Below are positions 15,790-23,040 of a DNA stretch of 41,584 bases, one piece after another. The stretch covers positions 1 to 41,584 of the forward strand of contig JBBSBE010000020.1 of NCBI GenBank assembly GCA_038251625.1. The letters are read 5' to 3'. Position 1 is the stretch's first letter. Each line of letters begins with the position of its first letter. The translations under genes and the position numbers were made by a program. The stretch comes from JBBQXK01 sp038251625 (GTDB lineage: Bacteria > Pseudomonadota > Alphaproteobacteria > Rhodobacterales > Rhodobacteraceae). The notes beneath the pieces are model-generated. The model ran no database searches and was not told where the DNA came from. It was given only the letters and a program-made list of their open reading frames with translations.

Positions 15790-16787
15790 CCGAAGTGCCG
15801 AACCTGAAGGATTTCGACGCCCGTCTGCGCGCCGAAGCCAACGAAGAACCGTCGCTGGAGGTGCCATCGGGGCCGCCGACGAAGAAAACCCAGATCATCG
15901 CGATCTACGGCAAGGGCGGGATCGGCAAATCCTTCACGCTGGCCAACCTTTCCCACATGATGGCCGAGATGGGTAAACGGGTTCTTTTGATCGGGTGCGA
16001 TCCGAAATCCGACACCACGTCGCTGCTGTTCGGCGGCAAGGCGTGCCCCACGATCATCGAAACCTCGACCCGCAAGAAACTGGCGGGGGAAGAGGTGAAG
16101 ATCGGCGACGTCTGCTTCAAGCGCGGCGGCGTGTTCGCGATGGAGCTTGGCGGGCCGGAAGTCGGGCGCGGCTGCGGCGGGCGGGGCATCATCCACGGCT
16201 TCGAACTGCTTGAAAAGCTTGGCTTCCACGACTGGGACTTTGACTATGTCCTGCTGGATTTCCTGGGCGATGTGGTCTGTGGCGGGTTCGGCCTTCCGAT
16301 CGCGCGGGACATGGCCCAGAAGGTGATCCTGGTCGGGTCGAATGACCTGCAATCGCTCTATGTGGCCAACAACGTCTGTTCGGCGGTGGAATACTTCCGC
16401 AAACTCGGCGGCAACGTCGGTGTCGCGGGGCTTGTGATCAACAAGGACGACGGATCGGGCGAGGCTGCGGCTTTTGCCAAGGCGGTGAACATTCCGGTGC
16501 TGGCGTCGATCCCTGCGGATGACGATCTGCGCAAGAAATCGGCGAATTATCAGATTGTTGGCACGGCGGCTGGCCCTTGGGGCGCGCTTTTTGCCGAACT
16601 CGCGGAGGCGGTCGATGTGGCCCCGCCGTTGCGCCCCAAGGCGCTGGTGCAGGATGATCTTCTGGATCTCTTCGACAGCCAGACCACGGGCGCGAATTTC
16701 GTACTGACTCCCGCCACCGACGCCGACATGCGCGGCAAGGATGCGGTGGTGAAAGTCTCGCTGGAAGTGGTGTATGACAATGCTTGA
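15786..16787 (+). CDS. bchX: Chlorophyllide a reductase iron protein BchX
   Basis: This 333-residue NifH-like ATPase delivers electrons to BchYZ for reduction of ring B of chlorophyllide a. The P-loop GKGGIGKS is at residues 42-49. The two cysteines that bridge the [4Fe-4S] cluster across the dimer are Cys130 (GRGCGGRG) and Cys165 (DVVCGGFG). The N-terminal extension of about 30 residues is normal for BchX and separates it from BchL. The ATG overlaps the bchC stop. Confidence 0.97.
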   Translation: MTEVPNLKDFDARLRAEANEEPSLEVPSGPPTKKTQIIAIYGKGGIGKSFTLANLSHMMAEMGKRVLLIGCDPKSDTTSLLFGGKACPTIIETSTRKKLAGEEVKIGDVCFKRGGVFAMELGGPEVGRGCGGRGIIHGFELLEKLGFHDWDFDYVLLDFLGDVVCGGFGLPIARDMAQKVILVGSNDLQSLYVANNVCSAVEYFRKLGGNVGVAGLVINKDDGSGEAAAFAKAVNIPVLASIPADDDLRKKSANYQIVGTAAGPWGALFAELAEAVDVAPPLRPKALVQDDLLDLFDSQTTGANFVLTPATDADMRGKDAVVKVSLEVVYDNA

Positions 16788-16851
16788 TCTGGACGGACTT
16801 TCCCTACTGGATCAAGCGCTTGCGCGGCTTTCTTCAGGAAAGACCCGGTGA
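16780..16851 (+). CDS. Possible 23-residue ORF bridging bchX and bchY
   Basis: An ATG at 16780 inside the end of bchX opens a frame of 23 codons (MLDLDGLSLLDQALARLSSG, then KTR) that fills the 60-base gap. It ends with a TGA that overlaps the bchY GTG start by four bases (GTGA). It overlaps bchX by 8 bases. No strong Shine-Dalgarno precedes the ATG. It could be a coupling leader that carries terminating ribosomes from bchX to bchY, or chance. I know of no family for it. Confidence 0.25.
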   Translation: MLDLDGLSLLDQALARLSSGKTR

Positions 16852-18410
16852 GCGGCGAAGTTTCATATGACGGCGCGGCCGATGTGGCGCTGACGCCTGC
16901 GGCGACCGAGGCTTTGCCCGAAACCACGATGGCGGATGGCATGGGATGTCACGCGCCAGCGGGGCAGATGGAAGCGGCGGCGCGGGCGGCGGGCAAGTCG
17001 GACGTGCTGGACCAGTATGCCAAGGATTATCCGCAAGGCCCCCACGACAAGCCGCAATCGATGTGCCCGGCTTTTGGATCCCTGCGCGTGGGCCTTCGGA
17101 TGCGGCGGGTGGCGACGGTTCTGTCCGGCTCGGCCTGCTGCGTGTACGGGCTGACGTTCGTGAGCCACTTCTACGGTGCGCGGCGGTCTGTGGGCTATGT
17201 ACCCTTCAATTCTGAATCGCTGGTTACCGGCAAGCTCTTCGAGGATATCCGCGACGCGGTGCACGAGCTGGCTGATCCCGACCGCTATGATGCGGTGGTG
17301 GTGACGAACCTGTGCGTGCCCACGGCAAGCGGTGTGCCGCTGCGGCTCTTGCCCAAGGAAATCAACGGTGTGCGGATCGTGGGCATTGACGTGCCCGGGT
17401 TTGGTATCCCCACCCATGCGGAAGCCAAGGACGTGCTGGCCGGTGCGATGTTGGCCTATGCGCGGCGCGAAGTGGAAGCGGGGCCGGTGCAGGCGCCGGC
17501 GCAGGGGCGTGGCGACCGTCCGACTGTGGCCTTGCTGGGCGAGATGTTCCCGGCTGATCCCATGATGATCGGGGCGATGCTGGCGCCGATGGGCCTGGCA
17601 GCGGGACCCGTGGTGCCATGCCGCGAATGGCGCGAGCTTTATGCGGCTTTGGATTCAAGCGTTTGTGCTGCGATCCATCCCTTCTATTCGGCGGCCATCC
17701 GCGAGTTCAAGGCGGCCGGTCGGCCCGTGGTCGGATCTGCCCCGGTTGGTCTTGACGGCACGGCGGCATGGTTGAAGGCCGTGGGTGAAGCCCATGGTGT
17801 TGCTGCAGAAAAGATCGCGGCGGCGCAGAACGCCTTCCTTCCCGCGATCAAGGCGGGGCTGGCGGCCAACCCGATCAAGGGGCGGATTACGCTGAGCGGC
17901 TACGAAGGGTCCGAGCTTCTGGTGGCCCGGCTTCTGATCGAGAGCGGCGCGGACATTCCTTATGTCGGCACGGCTTGCGCCAAGACCGAATGGTCGGCCG
18001 CAGATCGGGAATGGCTGCAAGCCAAGGGCGTGGAAGTGAAGTTCCGCGCAAGCCTTGAGGATGATCTGGCTGCCATGCACTTTTACAAGCCCGACCTTGC
18101 CATCGGCACGACGCCCGTTGTGCAGAAGGCAAAAGAGCTAGCTATTCCAGCGCTTTACTTCACGAACCTCATCTCGGCGCGGCCGCTGATGGGGCCTGCC
18201 GGGGCGGGTTCGCTGGGGCAGGTGGTGAATGCCGCCATCGCCGGCAAAGCCCGGATGGATGACATGAAGGCCTTCTTTGAAGGGGTCGGATCGGGCGATA
18301 CGGCGGGCATCTGGGAAGGCGCGCCGAACCTGCGCCCCGACTTCCGCGCGCAGCATCAAAAGAAGCTCGACAAGCAGGCCAAGGCCGCGAAGGCGGAGGA
18401 GATGATGTGA
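16848..18410 (+). CDS. bchY: Chlorophyllide a reductase subunit BchY
   Basis: This NifD-like subunit of chlorophyllide a reductase is about 520 residues from the GTG at 16848. Candidate cluster ligands are Cys73 (SMCPAFGSLR) and Cys97/Cys98 (GSACCVYGL). The GTG is chosen because AGGAAAG lies about 6 bases upstream and the family has an N-terminal region containing DGMGCHAPAGQ. The ATG at 16929 is an alternative and would shorten the protein by 27 residues. With BchZ it holds the catalytic site fed by BchX. Confidence 0.93.
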   Translation: MSGEVSYDGAADVALTPAATEALPETTMADGMGCHAPAGQMEAAARAAGKSDVLDQYAKDYPQGPHDKPQSMCPAFGSLRVGLRMRRVATVLSGSACCVYGLTFVSHFYGARRSVGYVPFNSESLVTGKLFEDIRDAVHELADPDRYDAVVVTNLCVPTASGVPLRLLPKEINGVRIVGIDVPGFGIPTHAEAKDVLAGAMLAYARREVEAGPVQAPAQGRGDRPTVALLGEMFPADPMMIGAMLAPMGLAAGPVVPCREWRELYAALDSSVCAAIHPFYSAAIREFKAAGRPVVGSAPVGLDGTAAWLKAVGEAHGVAAEKIAAAQNAFLPAIKAGLAANPIKGRITLSGYEGSELLVARLLIESGADIPYVGTACAKTEWSAADREWLQAKGVEVKFRASLEDDLAAMHFYKPDLAIGTTPVVQKAKELAIPALYFTNLISARPLMGPAGAGSLGQVVNAAIAGKARMDDMKAFFEGVGSGDTAGIWEGAPNLRPDFRAQHQKKLDKQAKAAKAEEMM

Positions 18411-18451
18411 TTTCCACCGTCCGTTTCCCGTCCTGCGCGCGTCGGTTCTGC

Positions 18452-18490
18452 GTCGGTTTTCTGTACCGACAGACCGTGCGTTGCAACGCA
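18452..18490. promoter_or_regulatory. Inverted repeats in the bchY-bchZ spacer
   Basis: The 109-base spacer holds GTCGGT-N7-ACCGAC (18452-18470) and a perfect 14-base palindrome TGCGTTGCAACGCA (18477-18490). Neither is a PpsR site. They could be RNA hairpins in the superoperon mRNA or a protein-binding site. The rest of the spacer shows only the bchZ ribosome site. Confidence 0.4.
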
Positions 18491-18519
18491 GTCACCCGCA
18501 CTGGCCGGGAGGCGCGCGC

Positions 18520-19992
18520 ATGCTGATCCAGGATCATGACCGTGCGGGCGGCTACTGGGGGGCGATCTATGCCTTCTGCGCCGTCAAGGGCCTGCAGGTC
18601 GTCATCGACGGCCCGGTGGGGTGTGAAAACCTGCCGGTAACGTCTGTCCTGCATTACACCGATGCCTTGCCGCCGCATGAGTTGCCCATCGTGGTGACCG
18701 GGCTTGGCGAAGAGGAGTTGGGGCGCGACGGCACCGAGGGCGCGATGAAGCGGGCGTGGAAAACGCTCGATCCGGCGCTGCCTGCGGTGGTGGTGACGGG
18801 CAGCATCGCCGAGATGATCGGCGGCGGCGTCACGCCGCAAGGCACCAACATCCAGCGGTTCCTGCCGCGCACCATCGACGAGGACCAGTGGCAATGCGCG
18901 GACCGCGCGATGACATGGATCTTTACCGAATTCGGGATGACCAAGGGGCGGATGCCGCCCGAGGCGAAGCGCCCCGAAGGCGCGCGTCCGCGCGTCAATA
19001 TCCTGGGGCCGATGTACGGCACGTTCAACATGGCGTCCGACCTGCACGAAATCCGCCGTCTGGTGGAGGGGATCGGGGCCGAGATCAACATGGTGATGCC
19101 GCTTGGCGCGCATCTGGCCGAGATGCGGCATCTGGTGAATGCGGATGTGAACGTCGTGATGTACCGCGAGTTCGGGCGCGGGCTGGCCGAAGTTCTGGGC
19201 AAGCCCTATCTGCAAGCGCCGTTCGGCATGTCCTCGACCACCAAGTTTCTGGAAACGCTGGGTGAGATGCTGGGCCTTGACCCGCAGCCCTTCATCCAGA
19301 CCGAGAAGCATTCGACGCTGAAGCCGGTGTGGGATCTGTGGCGGTCCGTGACGCAGGATTTCTTTGCCACGGCCAGTTTCGGGATCGTGGCGAACGAAAC
19401 CTATGCGCGCGGCGTGCGGCATTACCTTGAAGAGGACCTCGGGCTTCCTTGCGCCTTTGCGGTGGCGCGGGAAGCCGGGAAAAAGACCAACAACGAGGCT
19501 GTGCGCGCGATGCTGCGGCAGCACCGGCCGCTGGTCGTGATGGGGTCGATCAACGAAAAGATGTACATGGCGGAAATGAAGGGCGGGCATGGGCCGGCAC
19601 CTTCGTTCATTCCCGCAAGCTTTCCGGGGGCGGCCATCCGGCGCGCCACGGGGACGCCCTTCATGGGGTATGCGGGCGCCGTCTATCTGTTGCAGGAAGT
19701 GTGCAACGGGCTGTTTGACGCGCTGTTCCATATTCTGCCGCTCGGCAGCGAGATGGATGCAGCGGCAGCAACGCCCACGCTTTTGCGGCGCGATTTCCCC
19801 TGGGATGCGGATGCCCAGGCGGAGCTTGACCGCATCGTCAGCGAACATCCCATCCTGACCCGCATTTCGGCGGCGCGCTCCCTGCGGGACGCGGCTGAGA
19901 AGGCTGCGCTCGACGCAGGTGCGGAACGGGTGGTTCTTGAAACGGTCGCGGCCTTGCGTGGCGGCGGACAATCGAAAGGAGGACGGGCATGA
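18520..19992 (+). CDS. bchZ: Chlorophyllide a reductase subunit BchZ
   Basis: This 490-residue NifK-like subunit pairs with BchY to reduce the C7=C8 bond of chlorophyllide a. The N-terminus MLIQDHDRAGGYWGAIYAF and the cysteine motif GPVGCENLPV (Cys35) are characteristic. The ATG at 18520 is preferred over a TTG at 18481 because GGGAGG lies 7 bases upstream and the length then equals the R. capsulatus protein as I recall it. In Rhodobacter the puf promoter lies inside the end of bchZ; I cannot locate it here by eye. The stop overlaps pufQ (ATGA). Confidence 0.96.
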   Translation: MLIQDHDRAGGYWGAIYAFCAVKGLQVVIDGPVGCENLPVTSVLHYTDALPPHELPIVVTGLGEEELGRDGTEGAMKRAWKTLDPALPAVVVTGSIAEMIGGGVTPQGTNIQRFLPRTIDEDQWQCADRAMTWIFTEFGMTKGRMPPEAKRPEGARPRVNILGPMYGTFNMASDLHEIRRLVEGIGAEINMVMPLGAHLAEMRHLVNADVNVVMYREFGRGLAEVLGKPYLQAPFGMSSTTKFLETLGEMLGLDPQPFIQTEKHSTLKPVWDLWRSVTQDFFATASFGIVANETYARGVRHYLEEDLGLPCAFAVAREAGKKTNNEAVRAMLRQHRPLVVMGSINEKMYMAEMKGGHGPAPSFIPASFPGAAIRRATGTPFMGYAGAVYLLQEVCNGLFDALFHILPLGSEMDAAAATPTLLRRDFPWDADAQAELDRIVSEHPILTRISAARSLRDAAEKAALDAGAERVVLETVAALRGGGQSKGGRA

Positions 19993-20210
19993 CCGACTAC
20001 AGCGTCGATATTCCAAAGGGGGCGCGGCATCGCGCGGGCCCGGTGGAATACGCCATCTATTTTGTGCCGGTCTTCGTGATCGCGCTTCCGTTCAGCCTTT
20101 CGGTCTGGGCCAGCTATCCGCTGCGCAAGGGCCGGTTGCCCGACGAGGGCCCGATTGCCCGTGCGCTGAAGGATGCGCGCGGCATAACGGCCCAGATCAT
20201 TAGCGTCTGA
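19989..20210 (+). CDS. pufQ: PufQ, bacteriochlorophyll-related cytochrome-like membrane protein
   Basis: This 73-residue protein has a single transmembrane helix at about 20-45 (EYAIYFVPVFVIALPFSLSV) flanked by basic residues. Its position between bchZ and pufB, and the PLRKGRLPDEGPI segment, identify PufQ, which affects bacteriochlorophyll supply and LH1/LH2 levels in Rhodobacter. The ATG overlaps the bchZ stop. A structured 178-base region follows before pufB. Confidence 0.92.
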   Translation: MTDYSVDIPKGARHRAGPVEYAIYFVPVFVIALPFSLSVWASYPLRKGRLPDEGPIARALKDARGITAQIISV

Positions 20211-20219
20211 CGACGCGGC

Positions 20220-20336
20220 GCCCGTTCGCGGGCACAGGAATTCCGCCCCGCGCCCGGGGCACCCTCACCCCCGCAAGGGGGCACGACATTCGCGCCTTTC
20301 GGGGGGCGGATAGCAAAGCCGGGCAATCCGCCCGGC
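20220..20336 (+). other. Structured RNA region between pufQ and pufB
   Basis: Several hairpins can form in this untranslated stretch: GCCCG-TTCG-CGGGC (20220-20233), CCCCC-GCAA-GGGGG (20268-20281), and two mutually exclusive ones sharing the same 3' arm. One of these pairs GGGCGGAT (20304-20311) with ATCCGCCC (20326-20333), and the other pairs GCCGGGC (20318-20324) with GCCCGGC (20330-20336). They lie in the 5' leader of the processed pufBA message, where RNA structure controls decay in Rhodobacter. Confidence 0.5.
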
Positions 20337-20388
20337 AAGACCCTGGCCGTGGGGAACGCGGCCTCAGTCTGACCATCCGGAGGATAGC

Positions 20389-20538
20389 ATGGCTGATATG
20401 AAAGACCTGAGCTTTACTGGTCTCACCGACCAGCAGGCGCAGGAACTGCACTCTGTGTACATGAGCGGGCTCACGCTTTTCAGCATCGTTGCTGTTGTGG
20501 CGCACCTCGCCGTGTTCATCTGGCGTCCGTGGTTCTGA
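20389..20538 (+). CDS. pufB: LH1 antenna beta polypeptide PufB
   Basis: This 49-residue light-harvesting 1 beta chain binds bacteriochlorophyll in the LH1 ring. The bacteriochlorophyll ligand is His39, with a second His at 21, in the typical QAQELHSVYMSGL and VAHLAVFIWRPWF segments. The ATG at 20389 follows GGAGGA by 4 bases, a strong ribosome site. The sequence is almost identical in pattern to R. sphaeroides PufB. pufA follows 10 bases later. Confidence 0.97.
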   Translation: MADMKDLSFTGLTDQQAQELHSVYMSGLTLFSIVAVVAHLAVFIWRPWF

Positions 20539-20548
20539 GGGGAAAGAA

Positions 20549-20725
20549 ATGTCCAAGTTTTACAAAATCTGGCTCATCTTCGATCCCCGCCGCGTGTTTG
20601 TGGCACAGGGCGTGTTCCTGTTCCTTCTCGCCGCGATGATCCATCTCGTTCTGCTTTCGAACCCGTCCTACAACTGGTTCGATATCGCCGCGGCCAAGTA
20701 CAACCGCGCCGCACCGGCAGAGTGA
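20549..20725 (+). CDS. pufA: LH1 antenna alpha polypeptide PufA
   Basis: This 58-residue alpha chain of LH1 pairs with PufB. His32 in LLAAMIHLVLLS is the bacteriochlorophyll ligand, and the N-terminal KFYKIWLIFDPRRVF and C-terminal YNWFDIAAAKYNR segments are characteristic. The ATG at 20549 lies behind GGGGAAAG. An upstream frame extends through pufB but is not coding. Strong hairpins follow the stop. Confidence 0.97.
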   Translation: MSKFYKIWLIFDPRRVFVAQGVFLFLLAAMIHLVLLSNPSYNWFDIAAAKYNRAAPAE

Positions 20726-20726
20726 T

Positions 20727-20799
20727 CGCCCGCCAAACGCCGCGGGCGGCCTGAACGTCGGCCGCGGCAGACCCCTTCCCCTCTGATGGGGGGGAGGGG
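20727..20799 (+). other. Intercistronic hairpins between pufA and pufL
   Basis: Three stems follow pufA: CGCCCGC/GCGGGCG (20727-20748), GCGGCC/GGCCGC (20746-20765, overlapping the first) and a 10-bp stem CCCCTTCCCC/GGGGGAGGGG with one G-U pair (20772-20799). There is no T-tract. In R. capsulatus hairpins at this place block 3'-5' decay and make the pufBA segment more abundant than pufLM, which sets the LH1:RC ratio. The same role is inferred here. Confidence 0.7.
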
Positions 20800-20869
20800 A
20801 TCAATTCATAGAATTTCGCAATCAAGCGTGGACCGCCCTATGGCGGCCCAGGACAGCGGAGAGGGAAGC

Positions 20870-21718
20870 ATGGCACTGCTCAGCTTCGAACGAAAATACC
20901 GCGTGCCAGGCGGCACGCTGGTCGGCGGGAACCTGTTCGACTTCTGGGTCGGCCCTTTCTACGTCGGTTTCTTTGGCGTCACGACGTTCTTTTTCGCCGC
21001 ACTCGGCACCATCCTGATCCTGTACGGGGCGGTGTTGCAGGGCGTGTGGAACCCGTGGCTGATCTCTATCAATCCACCGCCCATCGAGATGGGCCTTGCC
21101 GCCGCGCCGCTGCGCGACGGGGGCCTGTGGCAGGTCATCACGATCTGCGCGATCGGCTCTTTCGTCTCCTGGGCGCTGCGCGAGGTTGAAATCTGCCGCA
21201 AGCTCGGGATGGGGTATCATGTGCCCGTGGCCTTTGGCGTGGCGATCTTTGCCTATGTCACGCTAACGGTGATCCGGCCGATCCTGATGGGGGCCTGGGG
21301 TTATGCCTTTCCCTACGGCATCTTCAGCCACCTCGATTGGGTATCCAACACGGGCTACCAATATGGGAACTTCCACTACAATCCGGCCCACATGATCGCG
21401 ATCAGCTTCTTCTGGACGACGATGATCGCGCTGGCGCTGCACGGATCGCTGATCCTTTCGGCGGCAAACCCCGCCAAGGGCAAGGAAATGCGGACCCCCG
21501 ACCACGAGGACACGTTCTTCCGTGACCTTATCGGGTATTCGGTCGGCACGCTTGGCATCCACCGTGTGGGGCTTCTTCTGGCGCTTAACGCGGGCTTCTG
21601 GTCGGCGATCTGCATCGTGATCTCGGGCACCATCTGGTTCGACCAGTGGGTGACTTGGTGGGATTGGTGGCTTGAGCTGCCGTGGTGGGCCAATATCGCG
21701 GGAGGCGTCAATGGCTAG
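20870..21718 (+). CDS. pufL: Photosynthetic reaction centre L subunit PufL
   Basis: This 282-residue L subunit carries five transmembrane helices. Subtracting the initiator Met, His153 and His173 (bacteriochlorophylls), His168, His190 and His230 (iron), Glu212, Asp213 and Ser223 (QB pocket) are all in place. The ATG at 20870 follows GAGGGAAG. Position L181 is Trp (codon TGG at 21413-21415), where R. sphaeroides and other RCs I can recall have Phe; this lies near the special pair and accessory pigment. It overlaps pufM by 8 bases. Confidence 0.98.
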   Translation: MALLSFERKYRVPGGTLVGGNLFDFWVGPFYVGFFGVTTFFFAALGTILILYGAVLQGVWNPWLISINPPPIEMGLAAAPLRDGGLWQVITICAIGSFVSWALREVEICRKLGMGYHVPVAFGVAIFAYVTLTVIRPILMGAWGYAFPYGIFSHLDWVSNTGYQYGNFHYNPAHMIAISFFWTTMIALALHGSLILSAANPAKGKEMRTPDHEDTFFRDLIGYSVGTLGIHRVGLLLALNAGFWSAICIVISGTIWFDQWVTWWDWWLELPWWANIAGGVNG

Positions 21719-22634
21719 TTATCAGAATATCTTCACCCAGGTTCAGGTGCGCGCAGCACCTGAGATGGGGATGGTCGAGGACGTCGAACTTCACAACCGC
21801 TCGACCGGTGCCACGTTTTCCAGCCTGCTGGGCTGGATTGGCAACGCCCAGCTTGGCCCGGTCTATCTTGGCACCTTTGGCGTGATCTCGCTTGGCAGCT
21901 TCGTCATCTGGTTCACGATGGTGGGCGGCTGGTACTGGCATCAGGCGGGCTTCAACCCGGCGGTGTTCATGCGCGATCTCTTCTGGCTGTCGCTCGATCC
22001 GCCGGCACCCGAGTGGGGCCTGCGCTTCCCGCCGCTGGCGGAAGGGGGCTACTTCCTGATCGCGGGCTTCTTCTTCGCCATCTCGCTTCTCAGCTTCTGG
22101 GTACGGACCTGGCTGCGGGCCGAGGCGCTGGGGATGGGCAAGCATGTGGCCTATGCCTTCGCCGGGGGTATCTGGCTGGTCTTCGTGCTGGGTTTCTTCC
22201 GCCCGATCCTGATGGGATCGTGGAGCGAGGCAGTGCCTTACGGCATATTCAGCCACCTCGACTGGACGAACCTCTTTTCGCTGACCTACGGCAACCTGTT
22301 CTACAACCCGTTCCACGCGCTATCCATCGCGTTCCTCTACGGCTCGGCGCTTCTATTCGCCATGCACGGGGCGACGATACTGGCCGTGAGCCGCTTCGGC
22401 GGTGACCGGGAACTGGAGCAGATTGTCGACCGCGGGACGGCATCCGAGCGTGCGGCGCTGTTCTGGCGCTGGACGATGGGCTTCAATGCCACGATGGAAG
22501 GCATCCATCGCTGGGCATGGTGGTTCGCCGTGCTGACCCCGGTGACGGGTGGCATCGGCATCCTGCTGACGGGAACCGTTGTCGACAACTGGTTCGTCTG
22601 GGCGCAGCTGCACGGCTACGCGCCGTTGAACTGA
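21711..22634 (+). CDS. pufM: Photosynthetic reaction centre M subunit PufM
   Basis: This 307-residue M subunit has five transmembrane helices. In this sequence the numbering equals R. sphaeroides M numbering after about residue 110. His182 and His202 (pigment ligands), Tyr210, His219, Glu234 and His266 (iron) and Trp252 (QA) are all present. Position 203 is Ala, where R. sphaeroides has Gly. The C-terminus ends at HGYAPLN with no cytochrome-binding extension. The ATG lies inside the end of pufL, with GGAGG upstream. pufX follows 11 bases later. Confidence 0.98.
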   Translation: MASYQNIFTQVQVRAAPEMGMVEDVELHNRSTGATFSSLLGWIGNAQLGPVYLGTFGVISLGSFVIWFTMVGGWYWHQAGFNPAVFMRDLFWLSLDPPAPEWGLRFPPLAEGGYFLIAGFFFAISLLSFWVRTWLRAEALGMGKHVAYAFAGGIWLVFVLGFFRPILMGSWSEAVPYGIFSHLDWTNLFSLTYGNLFYNPFHALSIAFLYGSALLFAMHGATILAVSRFGGDRELEQIVDRGTASERAALFWRWTMGFNATMEGIHRWAWWFAVLTPVTGGIGILLTGTVVDNWFVWAQLHGYAPLN

Positions 22635-22645
22635 GGGGAAAAGCC

Positions 22646-22873
22646 ATGAACGACAAACCATACTACGAACAGGACCAGGCAACGATGCTGCGGTCCTGGG
22701 TGCTGGGCCAGATGCTGCGCGGGGCGGGCTACGCTGCCATCGTCGTGCTTGGCATCGGGCTGACGCTCTGGGTGATTCACCTGGTCGGGCTGCTTCTGCC
22801 CGAGGAAAGCAAGCAGGCACCGTCGCCCTACAGCTATCTGATCGAAGCCCCGGCAACGGTGGCGAAGGTCTGA
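22646..22873 (+). CDS. pufX: PufX, LH1-RC core organising protein
   Basis: This 75-residue protein with one transmembrane helix (about 24-51) sits directly after pufM. Compared by memory with R. sphaeroides PufX, LR-x-WV, QM, GAG, a Gly in the helix, VG-xx-LP and AP-x-P occur in the same order (MLRSWVLGQMLRGAGYA; LVGLLLPEES; QAPSPYS). PufX opens the LH1 ring for quinone exchange and organises core dimers in some species. It replaces pufC of other Rhodobacterales. Overall identity looks low, so the assignment leans on position plus these matches. The ATG at 22646 follows GAGGGGAAA. Confidence 0.88.
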   Translation: MNDKPYYEQDQATMLRSWVLGQMLRGAGYAAIVVLGIGLTLWVIHLVGLLLPEESKQAPSPYSYLIEAPATVAKV

Positions 22874-22969
22874 GCGATCCCGGGGGGCGGGGCAACCTCG
22901 CCCTCCGGCACGATGTCCGGGGCCATACGCCGGCCTTGGATCCTGGGCCTTACCATGTGCCCGGTTCCC

Positions 22970-23026
22970 TTCCTGTTGGCGACAGGAAACTGGTGCCGGG
23001 GCGAAAGCTTGCGGCACCTTTTTTTT
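22970..23026 (+). terminator. Intrinsic terminator of the puf operon
   Basis: A perfect stem GGTGCCG/CGGCACC (22992-22998 and 23012-23018) is followed directly by eight T (23019-23026), a textbook rho-independent terminator. Just upstream lies another hairpin TTCCTGT-TGGCG-ACAGGAA (22970-22988). The T-tract ends 14 bases before the dxs ATG, so dxs is expressed either by read-through or from a promoter between pufX and this point that I cannot identify. Confidence 0.85.
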
Positions 23027-23040
23027 AGCGGGAGGCTACC

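Noticed and set aside
20349..20372. A seven-codon GTG frame before pufB that might be a pufK-like leader.
   Set aside because: There is no Shine-Dalgarno and it is far shorter than the pufK I recall, so it is not supported as a gene.
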